Source of the DNA: Dendrophyllia cribrosa
Taxonomy: Eukaryota; Cnidaria; Anthozoa; Scleractinia; Dendrophylliidae
DNA: 64,000 bases
NCBI GenBank assembly: GCA_024195265.1
Contig: JAJLRJ010000009.1
Location: 365,001 to 429,000 of the forward strand
Reading direction: 5' to 3'
The notes beneath the pieces are model-generated. The model was given only the letters and a program-made list of their open reading frames with translations, was not told where the DNA came from and did no database searches. This document shows, piece after piece, positions 38,501 to 50,449 of the stretch. The first letter of the stretch is position 1, and every line of letters starts with the position of its first letter. The position numbers and the translations under genes were made by a program.

Positions 38501-38898
38501 GGTGAGCCACACAAAATATCTAAGCTAACATGTATAGACTATATATTATCCTGGGTCAGGCACATCAATTAAATAATTCTCCCCTGGCATTGATTATCTG
38601 AGGAAAATAAGGTCATTTACAACAGAGGTACTACAATTAAGATTAACATAGCTCAAACAGAACGACATTTTCAGTACAATATCTTTGTTTGGGATGGGTT
38701 AGCTCTCCACCTAACGCTAACCCTAAATCAGCCAGAGTAATAACTAAATCAAGTTTAGACTGTGCGATTCATTTGCTTAGTTGTGAGAATCTAAAAACCA
38801 GAAGCAGTAACTATAAAAAAGTGATGTTTTTACCGAGTCTAAATAAAGTTTATGTACAAGTGACCATTTCCATTCTTTTTTTGTACTGTTTGCGACAG

Positions 38899-39252
38899 GA
38901 CTGTGTGTTCACCAAGAACTTCTCTGACACAGCTCTTCATGTTTACTGGACCGGTGCCTTAAGAATCTACCATTGCAACGGGTGCTGCAAACGCTGGTAC
39001 TTCACATTCAACGGCGCGGAATGTTCAGCTCCCTTGCCCATTGACGGTGTTGTGTACATGAAGACGGGCAGCAACAAAGATCTGCACCGCGTCCGCCATA
39101 TTGAGGGGCACTGTAACAACATCCCTGAAGGAAAGGTGCGCGTGGGATTCTGGGTCGGCAATTGTGAGACGACACCCCCTGCTGATGCCTACACTGGTTG
39201 GTATTCAGTGTCCAGAATTTTTGTTGAAGAGGTTCCTAAACCTCAGGCGTGA
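38899..39252 (+). CDS. C-terminal exon of CTHRC1-like protein
   Basis: 118 codons including the stop, in phase 0 after a GCGACAG acceptor. It gives DCVFTKNFSDTALHVYWTG, CCKRWYFTFNGAECSAPLPI and a final GWYSVSRIFVEEVPKP, the globular C1q-like domain of CTHRC1, where RWYFTFNGAECSGPLPIE is nearly invariant. The Cys set is conserved. With the collagen exon it makes a standard CTHRC1 domain order, so the gene call is strong; orthology within a cnidarian CTHRC1-like family is not resolved. Confidence 0.92.
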   Translation, partial: DCVFTKNFSDTALHVYWTGALRIYHCNGCCKRWYFTFNGAECSAPLPIDGVVYMKTGSNKDLHRVRHIEGHCNNIPEGKVRVGFWVGNCETTPPADAYTGWYSVSRIFVEEVPKPQA

Positions 39253-40613
39253 ATGTTGAGGGTATAAATCATTTCTTCATAGCCATTTTTTGAAACTATA
39301 ATACGCTGTTTTCTTTTATCGTATTTTAATAATAACTGACTTGGAACCGTGTTGCTCTGAATGTCAAACGGTGAAGACATTTACTTTTACGATTTTATGA
39401 GTTCTAGAGTTGTAAGTCAATGTTGCTGATGCTCAATCTGAAATGCGGGATGGTATAAACAAAACACAAGCTTCTTGTTGTTATTTTTCTTATGTCTTTA
39501 CTTTTAGAGCGCTCAAGCTCAGAACTGTGATAAAATCTCAAAAGTAAAATTGATTCAAACGAACACTGAGCACCTCGGGAAGAAAGTACTATCAGCCACT
39601 GAGTAACTTATTTTCATTGGTAAGCGAACCATCTTGTAAAACAGAACTAATAAACAACACCACAGGAAAGAGATGTTCAAACGTTTTTATTCAATTAGTC
39701 AAAGTTTCTAATTTCGCCCACAGACTCTTAAAGTTAGAACCGCCTCGTACTAACAGCATAATAAGCAGCACCATAGGAAAGTACTGCTCGATAGCTTTCA
39801 TTTGATTGATCACGCTTAAGAATTCAATTTCATTCATGAATCAAGAATTAAAACTATTTTGTACTGCTCCATTAGCAGTTCAATCAGTAAATAGGCTTCA
39901 ATTGCAATGTCTGCATGTTACCCACTGTTTTTACCCTTAAGCCAAAAATTCAAAAATAAAACAAATGTTTGTCGCTCTCTCGGATACGGTCTTTTGGCAG
40001 GGTTGGTCTTCGAGAAATAATGTCAACTTCGGGTTTTTACTACTACTAATAAATTATTACATAAAGATGGACTTAACATAACAGTATAGCTCCCAAGGAA
40101 TAGCTCTTTATAACAAAGAAAATCACGTTTAATCAAAAATAATAAGAATATATCGAGTTATCAAATGGCATTGATTTGTTTCGGCGCCAAACGACGGCGA
40201 CGTCCGCTCGCGTGGGCCTTCCGCCTCCACGCGAGCTCCGTTCAGTAGAGACTTTAGTTGAATATTTGCAATAAGGTTACTTGTGAAAAAACCTTTAAAC
40301 CGCTATTACAGGGTAAGCGGATGATTTAGCTGTGGTAATGTCACTGACGCTTAGGTTGTCGAAAGTGCGGCAACGTCGACTAATTCATTCAGAACTACAA
40401 TAACCTGGCTGATCACACTTGAAAGACTTACTATACTCCTGGGTTCAAACCATTTATTATGTCTTAGCTAGTTCCAACTACGGACATCAGACGCGTTTCA
40501 ATCGTGAAAATTAAAACAAAAACATTAGGGTAGGAGCTTTCTTCAATAACTGTAAATTACAATTACAATTGTGCAATTTCTGTTAATACATGCAGAACAG
40601 TCCCCGTAGACAT
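39253..40613. other. Intergenic, no gene seen
   Basis: 3' side of the CTHRC1-like gene. AT-rich; short repeated phrases near 39650 and 39760 (AGCA/CACAGGAAAG contexts) but no gene or element boundary. Confidence 0.5.
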
Positions 40614-40807
40614 AGGCCGTTTTTATGCTAGAGACGTTAATATCATCTGAGACGTTAAAGTCGTTTCGAGACGACTTTAACGTCTTACTATAAAAACGGA
40701 AAATAAGCCAGACGGATTTAACGTTAAGTGCGTTGTTCAGACGCACTTAACAGACGACTTTAACGTCTCAGACGTTAAATACGTCTAGTATAAAAACGAG
40801 ACGGCCT
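40614..40807. mobile_element. Inverted-repeat MITE-like element, 194 bp
   Basis: Ends AGGCCGT...TTTTATGCTAGA and its imperfect complement TAGTATAAAAACGAGACGGCCT. The interior is built from GACGTTAAAGTCGT/ACGACTTTAACGTC units in both orientations, giving nested hairpins. No coding capacity. Confidence 0.6.
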
Positions 40808-41454
40808 TAACTGGGACGAATTTAGCCCTATCTGTATATTCGCGCTCTTAAAATTTATGAAAAAATGCTATGCTGAACTATAATTACAAGCTCTCTATAT
40901 ATGCAAGCTACCAATTCCGTTTTTGGGTATTTTGAACAAGAATAATTTATCCTTTTTACTACATTTTTACTTCCTGGTACCATCACTCCGCAAAATAATA
41001 AATAAGTGATCTCAAACATGTCACATGGCCTTTGCATGAGGTCTGATTACTGATGTGCAATATTCTCAGCCATTTTCAGACCAATACAAGTCACTTTAGA
41101 CCTGACCCCAAGATCAGTCGTGACAAATACAAAAGCCATTTTTATACTCGTGCGGGACCCTAAATCGTCACCCATTTTCAGATCAAAACCATACCGCACA
41201 TAGCTATGTAGCTTATGTAACTAGGAACGTACCTCTCCGTGCCTATGATACCCGGGTAAGTTCGAATCAACTTCGAATTCGCCTTTTTCGTTCAAATTGT
41301 TATTGATAGTTATTTCTTGTATTTTTACTAACTCGAAGCCCAACTCAATGATTTACTGAGTCCCATAAAACACCATCCTTGAACAAGCGACATTAGCGTC
41401 AAGCTATTGTTATTGTTACTTCCATTGGTTTAGAAGATAACATTTAGTTTCCTT

Positions 41455-41660
41455 GACAAGAGGCGAGTAGATAAGCTGAATCAGTCCATAACGGTTCAAT
41501 ATCTTCCCGTTTCAACCAATCACTGCTGAGTTATTCTAGAAGCCTTTGGCAATAAGCTCTTTTGCAAATTAATCTTTTTTATACAAAGAAATTGAATTTA
41601 ATATTATATTTGGAATGATTAATAAAGAACACACCCAAATGGATAAAATCGACTGATTTA
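41455..41660 (+). other. Orphan GPCR 5' flank (copy without receptor)
   Basis: Resembles the upstream flanks at about 42560-42790 and 45640-45850 (for example TTTCAACCAATCACTGCTGA and ACAAAGAAATTGAATTTAAT). The latter two each precede a receptor frame by a few hundred bases; this one does not, so its gene has been lost or displaced. Confidence 0.55.
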
Positions 41661-41917
41661 AATTTACCCTGAGCACCTGTATGAGTCTGTAGATGAAATC
41701 CTAAAGTGTGACAATTCAAATAAAAGCTACTGAGCAGCACTTTCCTGCAGTGGTGCTGTTAATTATGCTGTACAAGGTGGTTAAACGTTTGAGTCTTGTT
41801 GAGGAAGAAGCACTCTTGAGGGAACATAGACATGTTTTCCGTTTTGTATTTTGCTATGACTTATGCTTATTTCAAGCACCTAATTAGCATATTGCAGATG
41901 TTTCTGGAACCTTCTAT

Positions 41918-42047
41918 GACTTGTTGATATTCAGGTTAGTGAACGTACGAGAGCTCCACAAGAGATTTGCTCGTAAATAAAAGTTCAAGTTGTGTTTAAA
42001 GACTTGTGGAGCTCTCGTACGTTCACTAACCTGAATATCAACAAGTC
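41918..42047. repeat. Perfect 45 bp inverted repeat
   Basis: 41918-41962 is the exact reverse complement of 42003-42047, around a 40-base loop. The arms start GACTTGTTGATATTCAGG. It may be a foldback element end or a local inversion-duplication. Confidence 0.8.
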
Positions 42048-42921
42048 TGTGGATGAAATCCTAGTAAAGTATAACCATTCAAATGAGTAGTACAGTACTT
42101 CAGACCGTGATGTGTGCTGCGTTAGGTGGTTCTTACCTTTTCCGAGTTTGTGGGTGAAGTGTTCACATCATTCAACTGAGGGCTAGTGGCCAATACTTTG
42201 CTATGAAATCGTACGTTTTACCTTTTGATATTTTACAAAATGATTTTCAAGACGTTTTTCAAATATATGGAGCTCAGTTGGGCACTCTTGAGAGTGAAAG
42301 ATTAAAAAAAGAGCAATTCGTATAAAGACAGCTGTAAAGAGGAAAACAAAAATGAAATCAAAGTAACATCTGTTAGTATGAATCAAAATGCCATCTTTAT
42401 TTTTTATCACCAACAGCTGGAACGTACAATTTTATTTTCTAAACCTCTTGTTATTCAAAATGAACATAATTAAGATCTTTTTTTGCATTTCCGTTTGATT
42501 TACACCTACTAAAATGTATTCACTGTAAATCGATTGAAACTCATTACTACTTACATGACGCAGATCATTACCTGTCAATAAGTTGATAGTCACTCTACGA
42601 AAACAACGGTTATATTAATAACTTTCGATTTCAACCAATCACAGCTGAGTAATGTCACAACCCTTCCTAGTGGCACTAGTGAGTTTGTTTTGCAGAATGC
42701 TTTTGTACAAAGAAAATCGTTATATTGGATTTGCTGTAGTTAATAACGTACACAACAAAAGGGATAAAAGCAATTTAAATTCCGTTAGCAGCTTATTTAG
42801 CTGTAGGTATTTGAGGCCTCAACGTTCCGACTCAACCCACGCGTAGCCTAGCCTGCGATTGCATTTCTTGAAGTAACGCCTTAGTCACGTTGGCTGTTTA
42901 GCATCACTGTAACTACTGAAC

Positions 42922-43919
42922 ATGAAAACTGATGAGTACAACCCAAGTCAATTTCTTCAGATTTCCATGGCCGCACGAAAAATCTATAATATCTGGTTTC
43001 TCATAGTCCCGAACATTTTATTCGCCGTCACCGCGATTCTGAGTAACACCCTGATCCTAGCTGCCCTGTACAAGGAGTCATCTCTTCATCTACCTTCGAA
43101 GATCTTATTTCGTTTCCTGGCGTTCACTGACCTCTGTGTTGGCCTTCTCACGGAGCCCTTTCTCATTGTGTTTTTAATCGCGATAGAATACGAATGGTGG
43201 AATATTTTTGATCACATTAAGACTTCCTCATTTTTTGTAGGCACATCATTGTGTTCATTGTCCTTATTCACACTGACCGCTATAAGCGTGGACAGACTTC
43301 TCGCCCTGTTACTGGGTTTTACGTTGTCACTTGTAAACGATTCCTGTTAATAGTAATCTGTTTTTCGACACTGAACATTGCCCTGAGCACGGCGTCGTTT
43401 TGGAACACGACCATTATGTCATATTGCACTTTCATAGCTACCCTTTTATGTATAGTTATTTCTACGTGCTGTTATATAAAGATCTATCAAAAGCTCCAAC
43501 AACATCAAGCTCAAATACAAGAACACGTTAACCAAGGACAATCAAACAGAGAAGAACCATTAAATATGGCGCGATACAGAAAGACGGTATCGAGTGCATT
43601 GTGGGCACATATAACATTTGTTATTTGTTACATTCCCACAGGTATAGTTATAGCATTGATGTCCATCGAGGGATGGACTCAATCTGTTTGGGTTGCGTTG
43701 CAAGTTTGTGTACTGATTGTGTGCCTTAACTCTACTTTAAACCCGATCTTATATTGCTGGAAGATTAGAAAAGTCAGACAAGCAGCCATACAAATTATAA
43801 GACAAATGTGTAGTTGTTTATCGGAGTTAGTATTACCTCGATTTAACCTAATGCCTTTAATTTTCGCGCGAGTTAAAATTTCGATATTTCGTGCATCGTC
43901 AAAGGTTCACGAAAGTTAA
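42922..43919 (+). pseudogene. GPCR paralogue with frameshift after TM3
   Basis: First frame 42922-43350 contains TM1 (LSNTLILAALYKESSL), TM2 (LAFTDLCVGLL) and TM3 (ISVDRLLALLLGF), then runs out. A second frame carries TM4 to TM7 (CCYIKIYQKLQQHQAQIQEH, MARYRKTVSSALW, LNSTLNPILYCWK) to 43919. Compared with the intact paralogue at 45973, several bases are missing just after the DRLLALLLG segment (about 43315-43330), which removes the start of intracellular loop 2 and changes the frame. A tail longer than in the paralogues suggests loss of the old stop as well. No functional seven-TM receptor is predicted. Confidence 0.85.
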
Positions 43920-45639
43920 ACGCACCGATATTATTAGACGGGAAGAAAATGTAAAGTTCCCACTTGCTTGCCATAAAATAAATAAAGAGCGGTTACCGTG
44001 TACACTTCTTTCGTTATTTTAACTTTTTTTTTTCCTTTATTCCTTGACTCAGTTTCCGTAATAAGATGGAAAGCTGGCGAACTTGTAAACCGAAAATGAA
44101 GTAGAAACAAAGATTACATTTATGAAAATGAAAAGTAGTCAGAAGTTATTTTCTTGACGAAAGTCGGCATGATTGATGATTTGCGATAATTTGTTTAGAT
44201 TATGCACGCAGCTGCTAAAAATTAAATCTATTTTAAGGGCGTGGACGTTTTGTAGTCTTCTTAGTTTCAACGAACACTATGTCGCATACATTTTGCCCGA
44301 GAAAATTTAGCCGACCAATTTTTGGCGTTTTCGCCGGAAAACTAAACCCTGACCTTTTGTTGAAAAAATAGAACAATAATAAATGTAATACAAACAAACT
44401 CGAATTTCTAAGTTTCTGTTAAAACGAAAATAATTAAGGTAGGGGTAAACATGAATTTGAATGAAATTTTAAGAGGTTTAAAGAAGGGATAGAAGAAAGA
44501 AAATGACTTTTGAAACACCAACAGAAAGTCGATACCCACGCAAGAGTACCCCAGGTTGCTAGTGGACTAACTTGGTGTGCGCCTATTAATTATAAACTAG
44601 CGTATCCAAAAGATAGTAATTGCTGCGGTAAATTGTTGTAATAATGCTGTTTTATCGTCTCACTGGTATTACAGAATTTTGTCTTTCGTTTTTTGAGGGG
44701 AAGCAAAGCAAATGTAAACGGGATGAATCGACGAAAACTCCAGCTGATATTGAGACTAATTTTGTTAATTCACGCATCAAGTTCTTGCAGTGTCTGTAGA
44801 ATATTGTTGAGCTAAGGACGCGTTCACCACGAGGTAGGTGTGAAAATTTAGGTTTGCGTTACTAGCTAACCGTATCGTGTTCGCGTCTTCACGCGCTCAG
44901 CTGAGTTAGTCTCATCGACCGCTGTCGGAGTGATTTCAAAATAAATGTCTTTTATCCCGTACAATCTTCGAAAATCTTTGCTATCCAACGGTCCTATCGC
45001 CATGCCTCACAGTCCTCGCTCAACTCGCGGTAGCCTTCGACAATTGAGTTCCGATTTCGACTGGGACATGTTGGACCAACATATTACAAATCTCGCAGTG
45101 CATTCTGGCCCAAAATGTGTTCGTGGCGCAGTGAATTCTGGTAAAAAGCGATCAATTCGAGATTTTTCGTAGCTTTTATTTTTTTCTCATATATTTTTCT
45201 TAAATCCTGATTATGTTGCTGCTCACTCGCTGCGCTCGTTCCGCAGCAACTACAAATTCTATTTTTAAAACTTCACTAAATCTTCAATATTTCTTATTTC
45301 TCTTAATTTTACCAATCCTTTGAGAAAAACTATTTCCTCCCAAACATACCCAAAAATCACCCAAAAATTCACAAAACACCCCACAACATAGATTCCTGGG
45401 ATGAGCAGAGAGTTTTTGGATTGCTAGAAACGTGAACGAGATATTTCCATTAAAGCCATGTCAAGTGGCGAAAAAATGGCGTTCATGTTTACCCCCGCCT
45501 TAAGTCGTCATTTGAACGTATTTGTTTAATTTTTACTACACAAACAAGTTCTTTCAAAGACCTTGTTTGTAATAATATTGCCAAATAATGATTATCTGGC
45601 AATAAAAAAGCTTCAGGCTTCATCTTGTCTATTGATAAC
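43920..45639. other. Intergenic, no supported gene
   Basis: AT-rich. A 75-codon frame at 44945-45172 (Ser/Arg-rich) follows a GC-richer promoter-like stretch near 44815-44940, but has no recognised motif. Confidence 0.4.
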
Positions 45640-45972
45640 CTGCCAATGAGCAGATAAGCAATCAGTCCATGAGGGTACAATATCTTCCAATATCAACCAA
45701 TCACAGCTGAGTAATTCTATAAGCCTTTGACATTGAGATCTTGTGCAAATATCTCCTAATACAAAGAAATTGAATTTAATATTATGTTTTGCATGATTGA
45801 TATGAACAGTCACACCCAAAGGAAGAAAATCAATTTATATTTACCAGCAGCTGGATAAAGCCTCACTTTATAATCAGTTCGCCTGAATAAGCCTAGTCTC
45901 GTTTGTGATTGCATTTCAAGTTGACCATTATTCAAGATAAGCCTTTAGCACCAAAACAATCCAACACTGAAC

Positions 45973-46887
45973 ATGGCAATTAATGAAGAAGAACGAGATT
46001 TAACGCTGGAGCTTTCTATGGCAATACGAAAAAGCTATAATATCTGGTTTCTCATAGTTTTAAACATTTTCTTCGCCATTACCGCGATTCTGAGCAACAC
46101 TCTGATTCTAGCTGCCCTGTACAAGGAGTCATCTCTTCATCCACCTTCGAAGATCTTGTTTCGTTCCCTGGTGTTGACTGACTTCAGTGTTGGCCTACTA
46201 TCGGGGTCGTTTTTCGTCGTATTTCTAATGACGATACAATACGAAAGATGGGGTGGTCTTTTTTATTACAGTATAACCATTGCTTTTGGCACTGGTGCAT
46301 TTCTGTGTTCAGTGTCTTTGTTCACACTGACCGCAATAAGCGTGGACAGACTTCTCGCCTTGTTGCTGGGGTTGAGATACAGACACATTGTCACTTCTAA
46401 GCGAGTTCTAATAATTGTGATCTCTTTTTGGACTCTAAACATTAGTTTTATCATTCCTGCAATTTGGACCTTTAAAGTTACTTTGTATTACATCATGATA
46501 AGCAGTTTATTATGCATAGCAGTTTCTACTTTTTGTTATGCAATGATCTATCAAAAGCTCCAACTTCATCAAGCTCAAGTCCAAGGACACGTTCTCCAAG
46601 GCCAATCAAACGGAGAACCATTAAACATAGCGAGATACAGAAAGACAGTGTGTAGTGCATTGTGGGTACATTTCACACAGGTAGCCTGCTATCTCCCTGT
46701 GAGTGCAGTCGTAGCTGTAATAAACATCATTGGACTGACTCCACCTCTTTGGTTCGCTTGGCTTATTTCACCGACTCTTGTGTTCCTTAACTCCACTTTG
46801 AACCCGATCTTGTATTGCTGGAGGATCAGAGGAGTGAGAAGAGCGGCTATAGAAATTATAAGGCAGATATTTTGTTGTTTATTGTAA
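45973..46887 (+). CDS. Rhodopsin-like GPCR, intact, single exon
   Basis: 304 residues. Landmarks: LSNTLILAALYKESSLHPPS (TM1/loop 1), LVLTDFSVGLL (TM2), ISVDRLLALLLGLRYRH (TM3 end), ARYRKTVCSALW before TM6, STLNPILYCWRI (TM7 NPxxY) and a short tail ending IFCCLL with a Cys pair. Same subfamily as the receptors at 76-1011 and 42922-43919, in tandem and same orientation as the latter. The 5' flank (45640-45850) and 3' flank (46916-47260) are each repeated elsewhere in the window, showing duplication of whole gene units. Ligand unknown. Confidence 0.92.
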   Translation: MAINEEERDLTLELSMAIRKSYNIWFLIVLNIFFAITAILSNTLILAALYKESSLHPPSKILFRSLVLTDFSVGLLSGSFFVVFLMTIQYERWGGLFYYSITIAFGTGAFLCSVSLFTLTAISVDRLLALLLGLRYRHIVTSKRVLIIVISFWTLNISFIIPAIWTFKVTLYYIMISSLLCIAVSTFCYAMIYQKLQLHQAQVQGHVLQGQSNGEPLNIARYRKTVCSALWVHFTQVACYLPVSAVVAVINIIGLTPPLWFAWLISPTLVFLNSTLNPILYCWRIRGVRRAAIEIIRQIFCCLL

Positions 46888-46915
46888 CTTATTTAAACGT
46901 AACCTCACTGATTTA

Positions 46916-47260
46916 TTAAGTAACGCTCCACATGAGCTACAGTAAACTTCATTGTTCTGCGGCATTGGCTCTTTCTCGCATAGAATGTATTTGATTTCAA
47001 GAATAGGGGAGGAGCTAATAGTTTATAATTATATTTCAGTATAAAAATAAAGAATATCCATTTGCGTCAGATAAATTTTAGGAAATGTTCGTGCTTAACC
47101 AATCAGAATAGCAAAAGACAGTGGTTAATAATTTTACTTCTTTGATGAAGTTCCCCAAATACAATTTATTTAAAAACTTGCATGTTGTGCGATTGGGTCT
47201 CGAATTACTTGAAACCTTAAAAAAATTAGACTAAATGCACCTTGAACCTTAACTTTTTAG
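46916..47260 (+). repeat. GPCR 3' flank duplicated at 60691-61036
   Basis: About 345 bases downstream of the intact receptor match 60691-61036 with scattered changes (for example TTCATTGTTCTGCGGCATTG in both). Similarity stops exactly where the tyrosine-recombinase element begins at 61036. Confidence 0.85.
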
Positions 47261-47781
47261 CGGTCTTTGAGTCTTGGCCAGTGAGATCACTAGTTGTAAC
47301 AATGAAAAAAGTTGACATTCCATCGTGCATTGTCGTTAGCACTTTCCTTCTTATGCGCATCATTACTTTAAGCATTAGGATTAGGCTGAACCTCACAACG
47401 CGGTAAAAACAAGTTGAAGATTGTCCTAACATTCACTAATATCAGTTCTAAAGCGCTTACATCTAACAGTAAAAATTAAAGATGTTATAATTAAATATTT
47501 CACGGAAAGAATAACCCGCGACGTGGCGTTTCGTTTATTTCTTCCCTTTGCAATTAAGCAACTCAACTCTGAATATCTTGTTGTTTGGCAAATAAGATCA
47601 TCATCAGACTCAACAATTGAGTCGTGTAATTTGGCTCTAACATTCGAGTACCATTGAAATAAAAGATATTGAGCAGTACTTTCCTGTAGTACAAAGTACT
47701 GTTTTTTTTTTTCATGTAGGTGTTAGTGGCCGTCGACATATTCACAGTTCCCCGCTTAACGTCCACTGGACGTTAAGGTCA

Positions 47782-47812
<31 letters not shown>

Positions 47813-48058
47813 TCCTTAACGTCCACTTAGAATTTTCACCGTCCCGACGTCGCCTGGGGCGCGGTTTTTAATAGTCGGGTGAATACAGTTTGCGAGACTA
47901 CTGATGTGTGAAACAACAATCATTATTTGTAAATGGGCTTTAGAATATTTAAAAAAAGACTGACAGTTCCTCGTACCTGTTTTGCTAAAACATCTTTGTG
48001 TCCACTTTGTGCCTTTTCACGGCTCTCTTCTAAATGAAAGCAACTGCTCATTATTATT
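47261..48058. other. Intergenic with C28 homopolymer
   Basis: No gene. C28 at 47782-47809 is bracketed by repeats of TTAACGTCCACT (also as an inverted ACGTCCACTGGACGT just before). Phrases resembling 41640-41800 (GCTGTACAAGGTG-type) recur near 47640-48250, marking old GPCR-cluster duplication. Confidence 0.5.
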
Positions 48059-48207
48059 CAGGGGCGTAGCCAGGACTTTTTCAGAGGTACGCACAATCAA
48101 TTTTCCAACACTCCCCGCTACCTCCTCCTCTCACACTCAAGTCCCAAATCTTTCTTTTTTTTCAACTTTTTCAGGTACGCACGTGCGTACAAGTAGCTAC
48201 GCCCCTG
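48059..48207. mobile_element. hAT-like MITE, 149 bp
   Basis: Inverted ends CAGGGGCGTAGC and GCTACGCCCCTG, flanked by TTATTATT (48051-48058) and TTATTATG (48208-48215), an 8 bp duplication with one mismatch. The termini and 8 bp target fit hAT-type non-autonomous elements. Confidence 0.75.
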
Positions 48208-49920
48208 TTATTATGCTGTACAAGGTGATTATAACTTCGGAGTTTGTGGATGAAATCCTTGGCAGACCTCGGTTTCTTCCTATGCTTGACTGTTATTGTT
48301 GCTGTGTACTGTAGACTATTAAAAGGATCAGTTATTTAACAGAAGTTTAGAAGTTGTTGCACAAAACAAATGACCCGCTTTTATAACACATGTGGAGGGC
48401 CAAGTTAGACTAGCCCTTACCTTTCTTGGCCCAGTTGATAGGCGTGATCGTCGGAAATTTAGTGGGTGAGGCTCACATAAATTTTTACTCTGAAGAGGTA
48501 CCTATTCTTTAAGTTTTTCCTGTCATCACATTTGTCACTAAAGAATATTAAAATAACTGAGTTTTAATTTTCGAATCAAACACTTAGTACGTGCTACCAA
48601 ACCATGAATTTTAATCCATTAAAGGTATGACGATCACCCCCTTCACTTTGAATTTTTGCTGGGGTGCTAAAAAAAAAGCTGAATGAAAGACGAAAGCGAA
48701 CGCAGCCGAAAAAGTCTGCAGCACGACGTTTAGCCCGTGTATAGGCTTCTTCTAGTTCAGGGAGTTGGAACGAACCGAGCGGGGAGAGGAAGAGGGACGC
48801 TATTAGCAGGATATTCGAGATTGAGTGAGCGAGGCTGCTGGGTGAACACACTCAGAGTTATTGTGATACCTCATAAAATGTAAGCCAGGGCGGCAAGACC
48901 CGGTTGTTCGAAAGCCAGTTAACGCTAACCCAGGATTAAAACTTTACCGAGGATTTAATTTCTCTTGTTAGAAGTGTTTTAAAAAGCTTATTACAAGTTA
49001 CATGCGAAGACAACTCAGAGACGAAACTAAAGGACAAAAATACTTTCGAAAAATCTCCATTGATTAATTATTTAACTGAAATCAAAATTGATGCTAACCC
49101 TGGGTTAGCTTAACCGCACTTTCAACAACCCCGGCCCAGAAAAATATGCCGACAGAAACAACTGTTAAGAAAGAACTAGTACCTGTTAGGGGTAAAAATT
49201 GATCCGAGTCACACCCACAAAACGAGTTCCTGGTACCAGGAGTAATAGGCTCCTGCCGGTACCGTGTAGTTCGGGAAGGGTAGAGATTGGGGGAGAGAGA
49301 GGGGGGTCCTTTCAAAATTTCCGACACCCGTCAATTTTTTATGGGAGTCCACCCAGCTTATGTAGCTTGTATAGGTAATTGACCCACCAACTCCCCCTAC
49401 CAGTCTTCAAGTGGTTATTTTTTCGCCTTTCGCCTATTGTTTATCCCTGTAAAATGGAAATGAAGAGAAAGGAGTCTTAAGTTGAGAGGGAGGGTTTCAT
49501 GCCACCGATGTTGGGCCTAAACCGCAAAGTATGGAGTGCTGGCCAGTACAGCTCTTTCAGAGAGGTCGTTTAAAATGCACACAGGCTGGCAAACGAAGAG
49601 TAGCTTTGCGTTAAGACAAAATGCTGGCATGTGGCTACATAACGCACCTTGCTCATAAGATTAGCTGTTTTGATGCAAGAGGGGAAGCTGATGTCAATTT
49701 AATATTATTCTCCAAATAGCTACTTATTCCCAGGTTGCCACATTAAATGTTCATACATTGCCCTGTATCTCTTTTAAGTTAAAAGTTGCTTATTGAAAGG
49801 TAAGCAAACTCATTTTCAGTGACATTTTCAAGAAAGACCTTTCTCTTTATACTTTTACCATAGTTTTGCTTGTGTAAATAGGTTACAATAACAACCACTG
49901 TTTTGTGAATTTAGATTTGT
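48208..49920. other. Intergenic, no gene seen
   Basis: Between the GPCR cluster and the RPL3 3' end. Includes short inverted pieces such as AACGCTAACCC (48923) and GCTAACCCTGGGTTAGC (49093). No coding evidence. Confidence 0.45.
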
Positions 49921-49926
49921 TTTATT
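49921..49926 (-). terminator. RPL3 polyadenylation signal
   Basis: AATAAA on the minus strand, 17 bases after the RPL3 stop codon. Very short 3' UTR, as usual for ribosomal protein genes. Confidence 0.8.
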
Positions 49927-49942
49927 GAGCTCATAAACAAAT

Positions 49943-50113
49943 TTATTCTGCACCAGCAGTCAGCTCCCTCTCGCGTTCCTTTTTGAGCAGACCCATGAAA
50001 GCCCTCTTCTCAGCAGGATGCTGAAAGCGTCCATGACCAAATTTGGATGAGGTGTCGATGAACTTGAGTTCAATCTTCTCCAAGGCAGCACGGCTTGTGT
50101 GGACAAGTAATGA
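49943..50113 (-). CDS. RPL3: Ribosomal protein L3 (uL3), last exon
   Basis: 57 codons including the stop, after a TTTTCCACAG acceptor, phase 0. Encodes [20 protein letters not shown] and [18 protein letters not shown], the conserved uL3 C-terminus, with a short Glu/Arg-rich tail. Confidence 0.95.
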   Translation of the reverse strand, partial: SLLVHTSRAALEKIELKFIDTSSKFGHGRFQHPAEKRAFMGLLKKERERELTAGAE

Positions 50114-50353
50114 CTGTGGAAAATGAATTACATGTGTCGTTTAAGTTATATTTCAACAGATGGGAATTGAACACAAGAGCTCTGAGGATGTTGCAACTAC
50201 AACTCACAAAATGCTGGTAAAAGCAGCCAAACAAAAACATGACTTGAATTAGACCCTTCAAATAATATGCTGTTTCCCATTCCCCTCTCTTTCTGTTGAA
50301 AACGAGTGGCTTGTTGGGGGAAAAACTACATGCATAATGCATTGAGCCCTTAC

Positions 50354-50449
50354 CTTGCGAAGGGTAAGCACACGCTTTACTTTGCCTACAACACAGCCCT
50401 TGACCATGACATAATCTTCATTAACTTCACCATAATGAGGAAAAGTACC
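50354..50449 (-). CDS. RPL3: Ribosomal protein L3, exon 6
   Basis: 32 codons in phase 0 between TTTTTAG and GTAAGG. Encodes [20 protein letters not shown] then KRVLTLRK, typical uL3. The flanking introns are 240 and ~1056 bases; no snoRNA box pattern could be confirmed in them. Confidence 0.95.

Noticed and set aside
44945..45172. 75-codon Ser/Arg-rich frame near a GC-richer promoter-like stretch
   Set aside because: No motif, no second exon and no paralogue in the window; could be real but cannot be supported.
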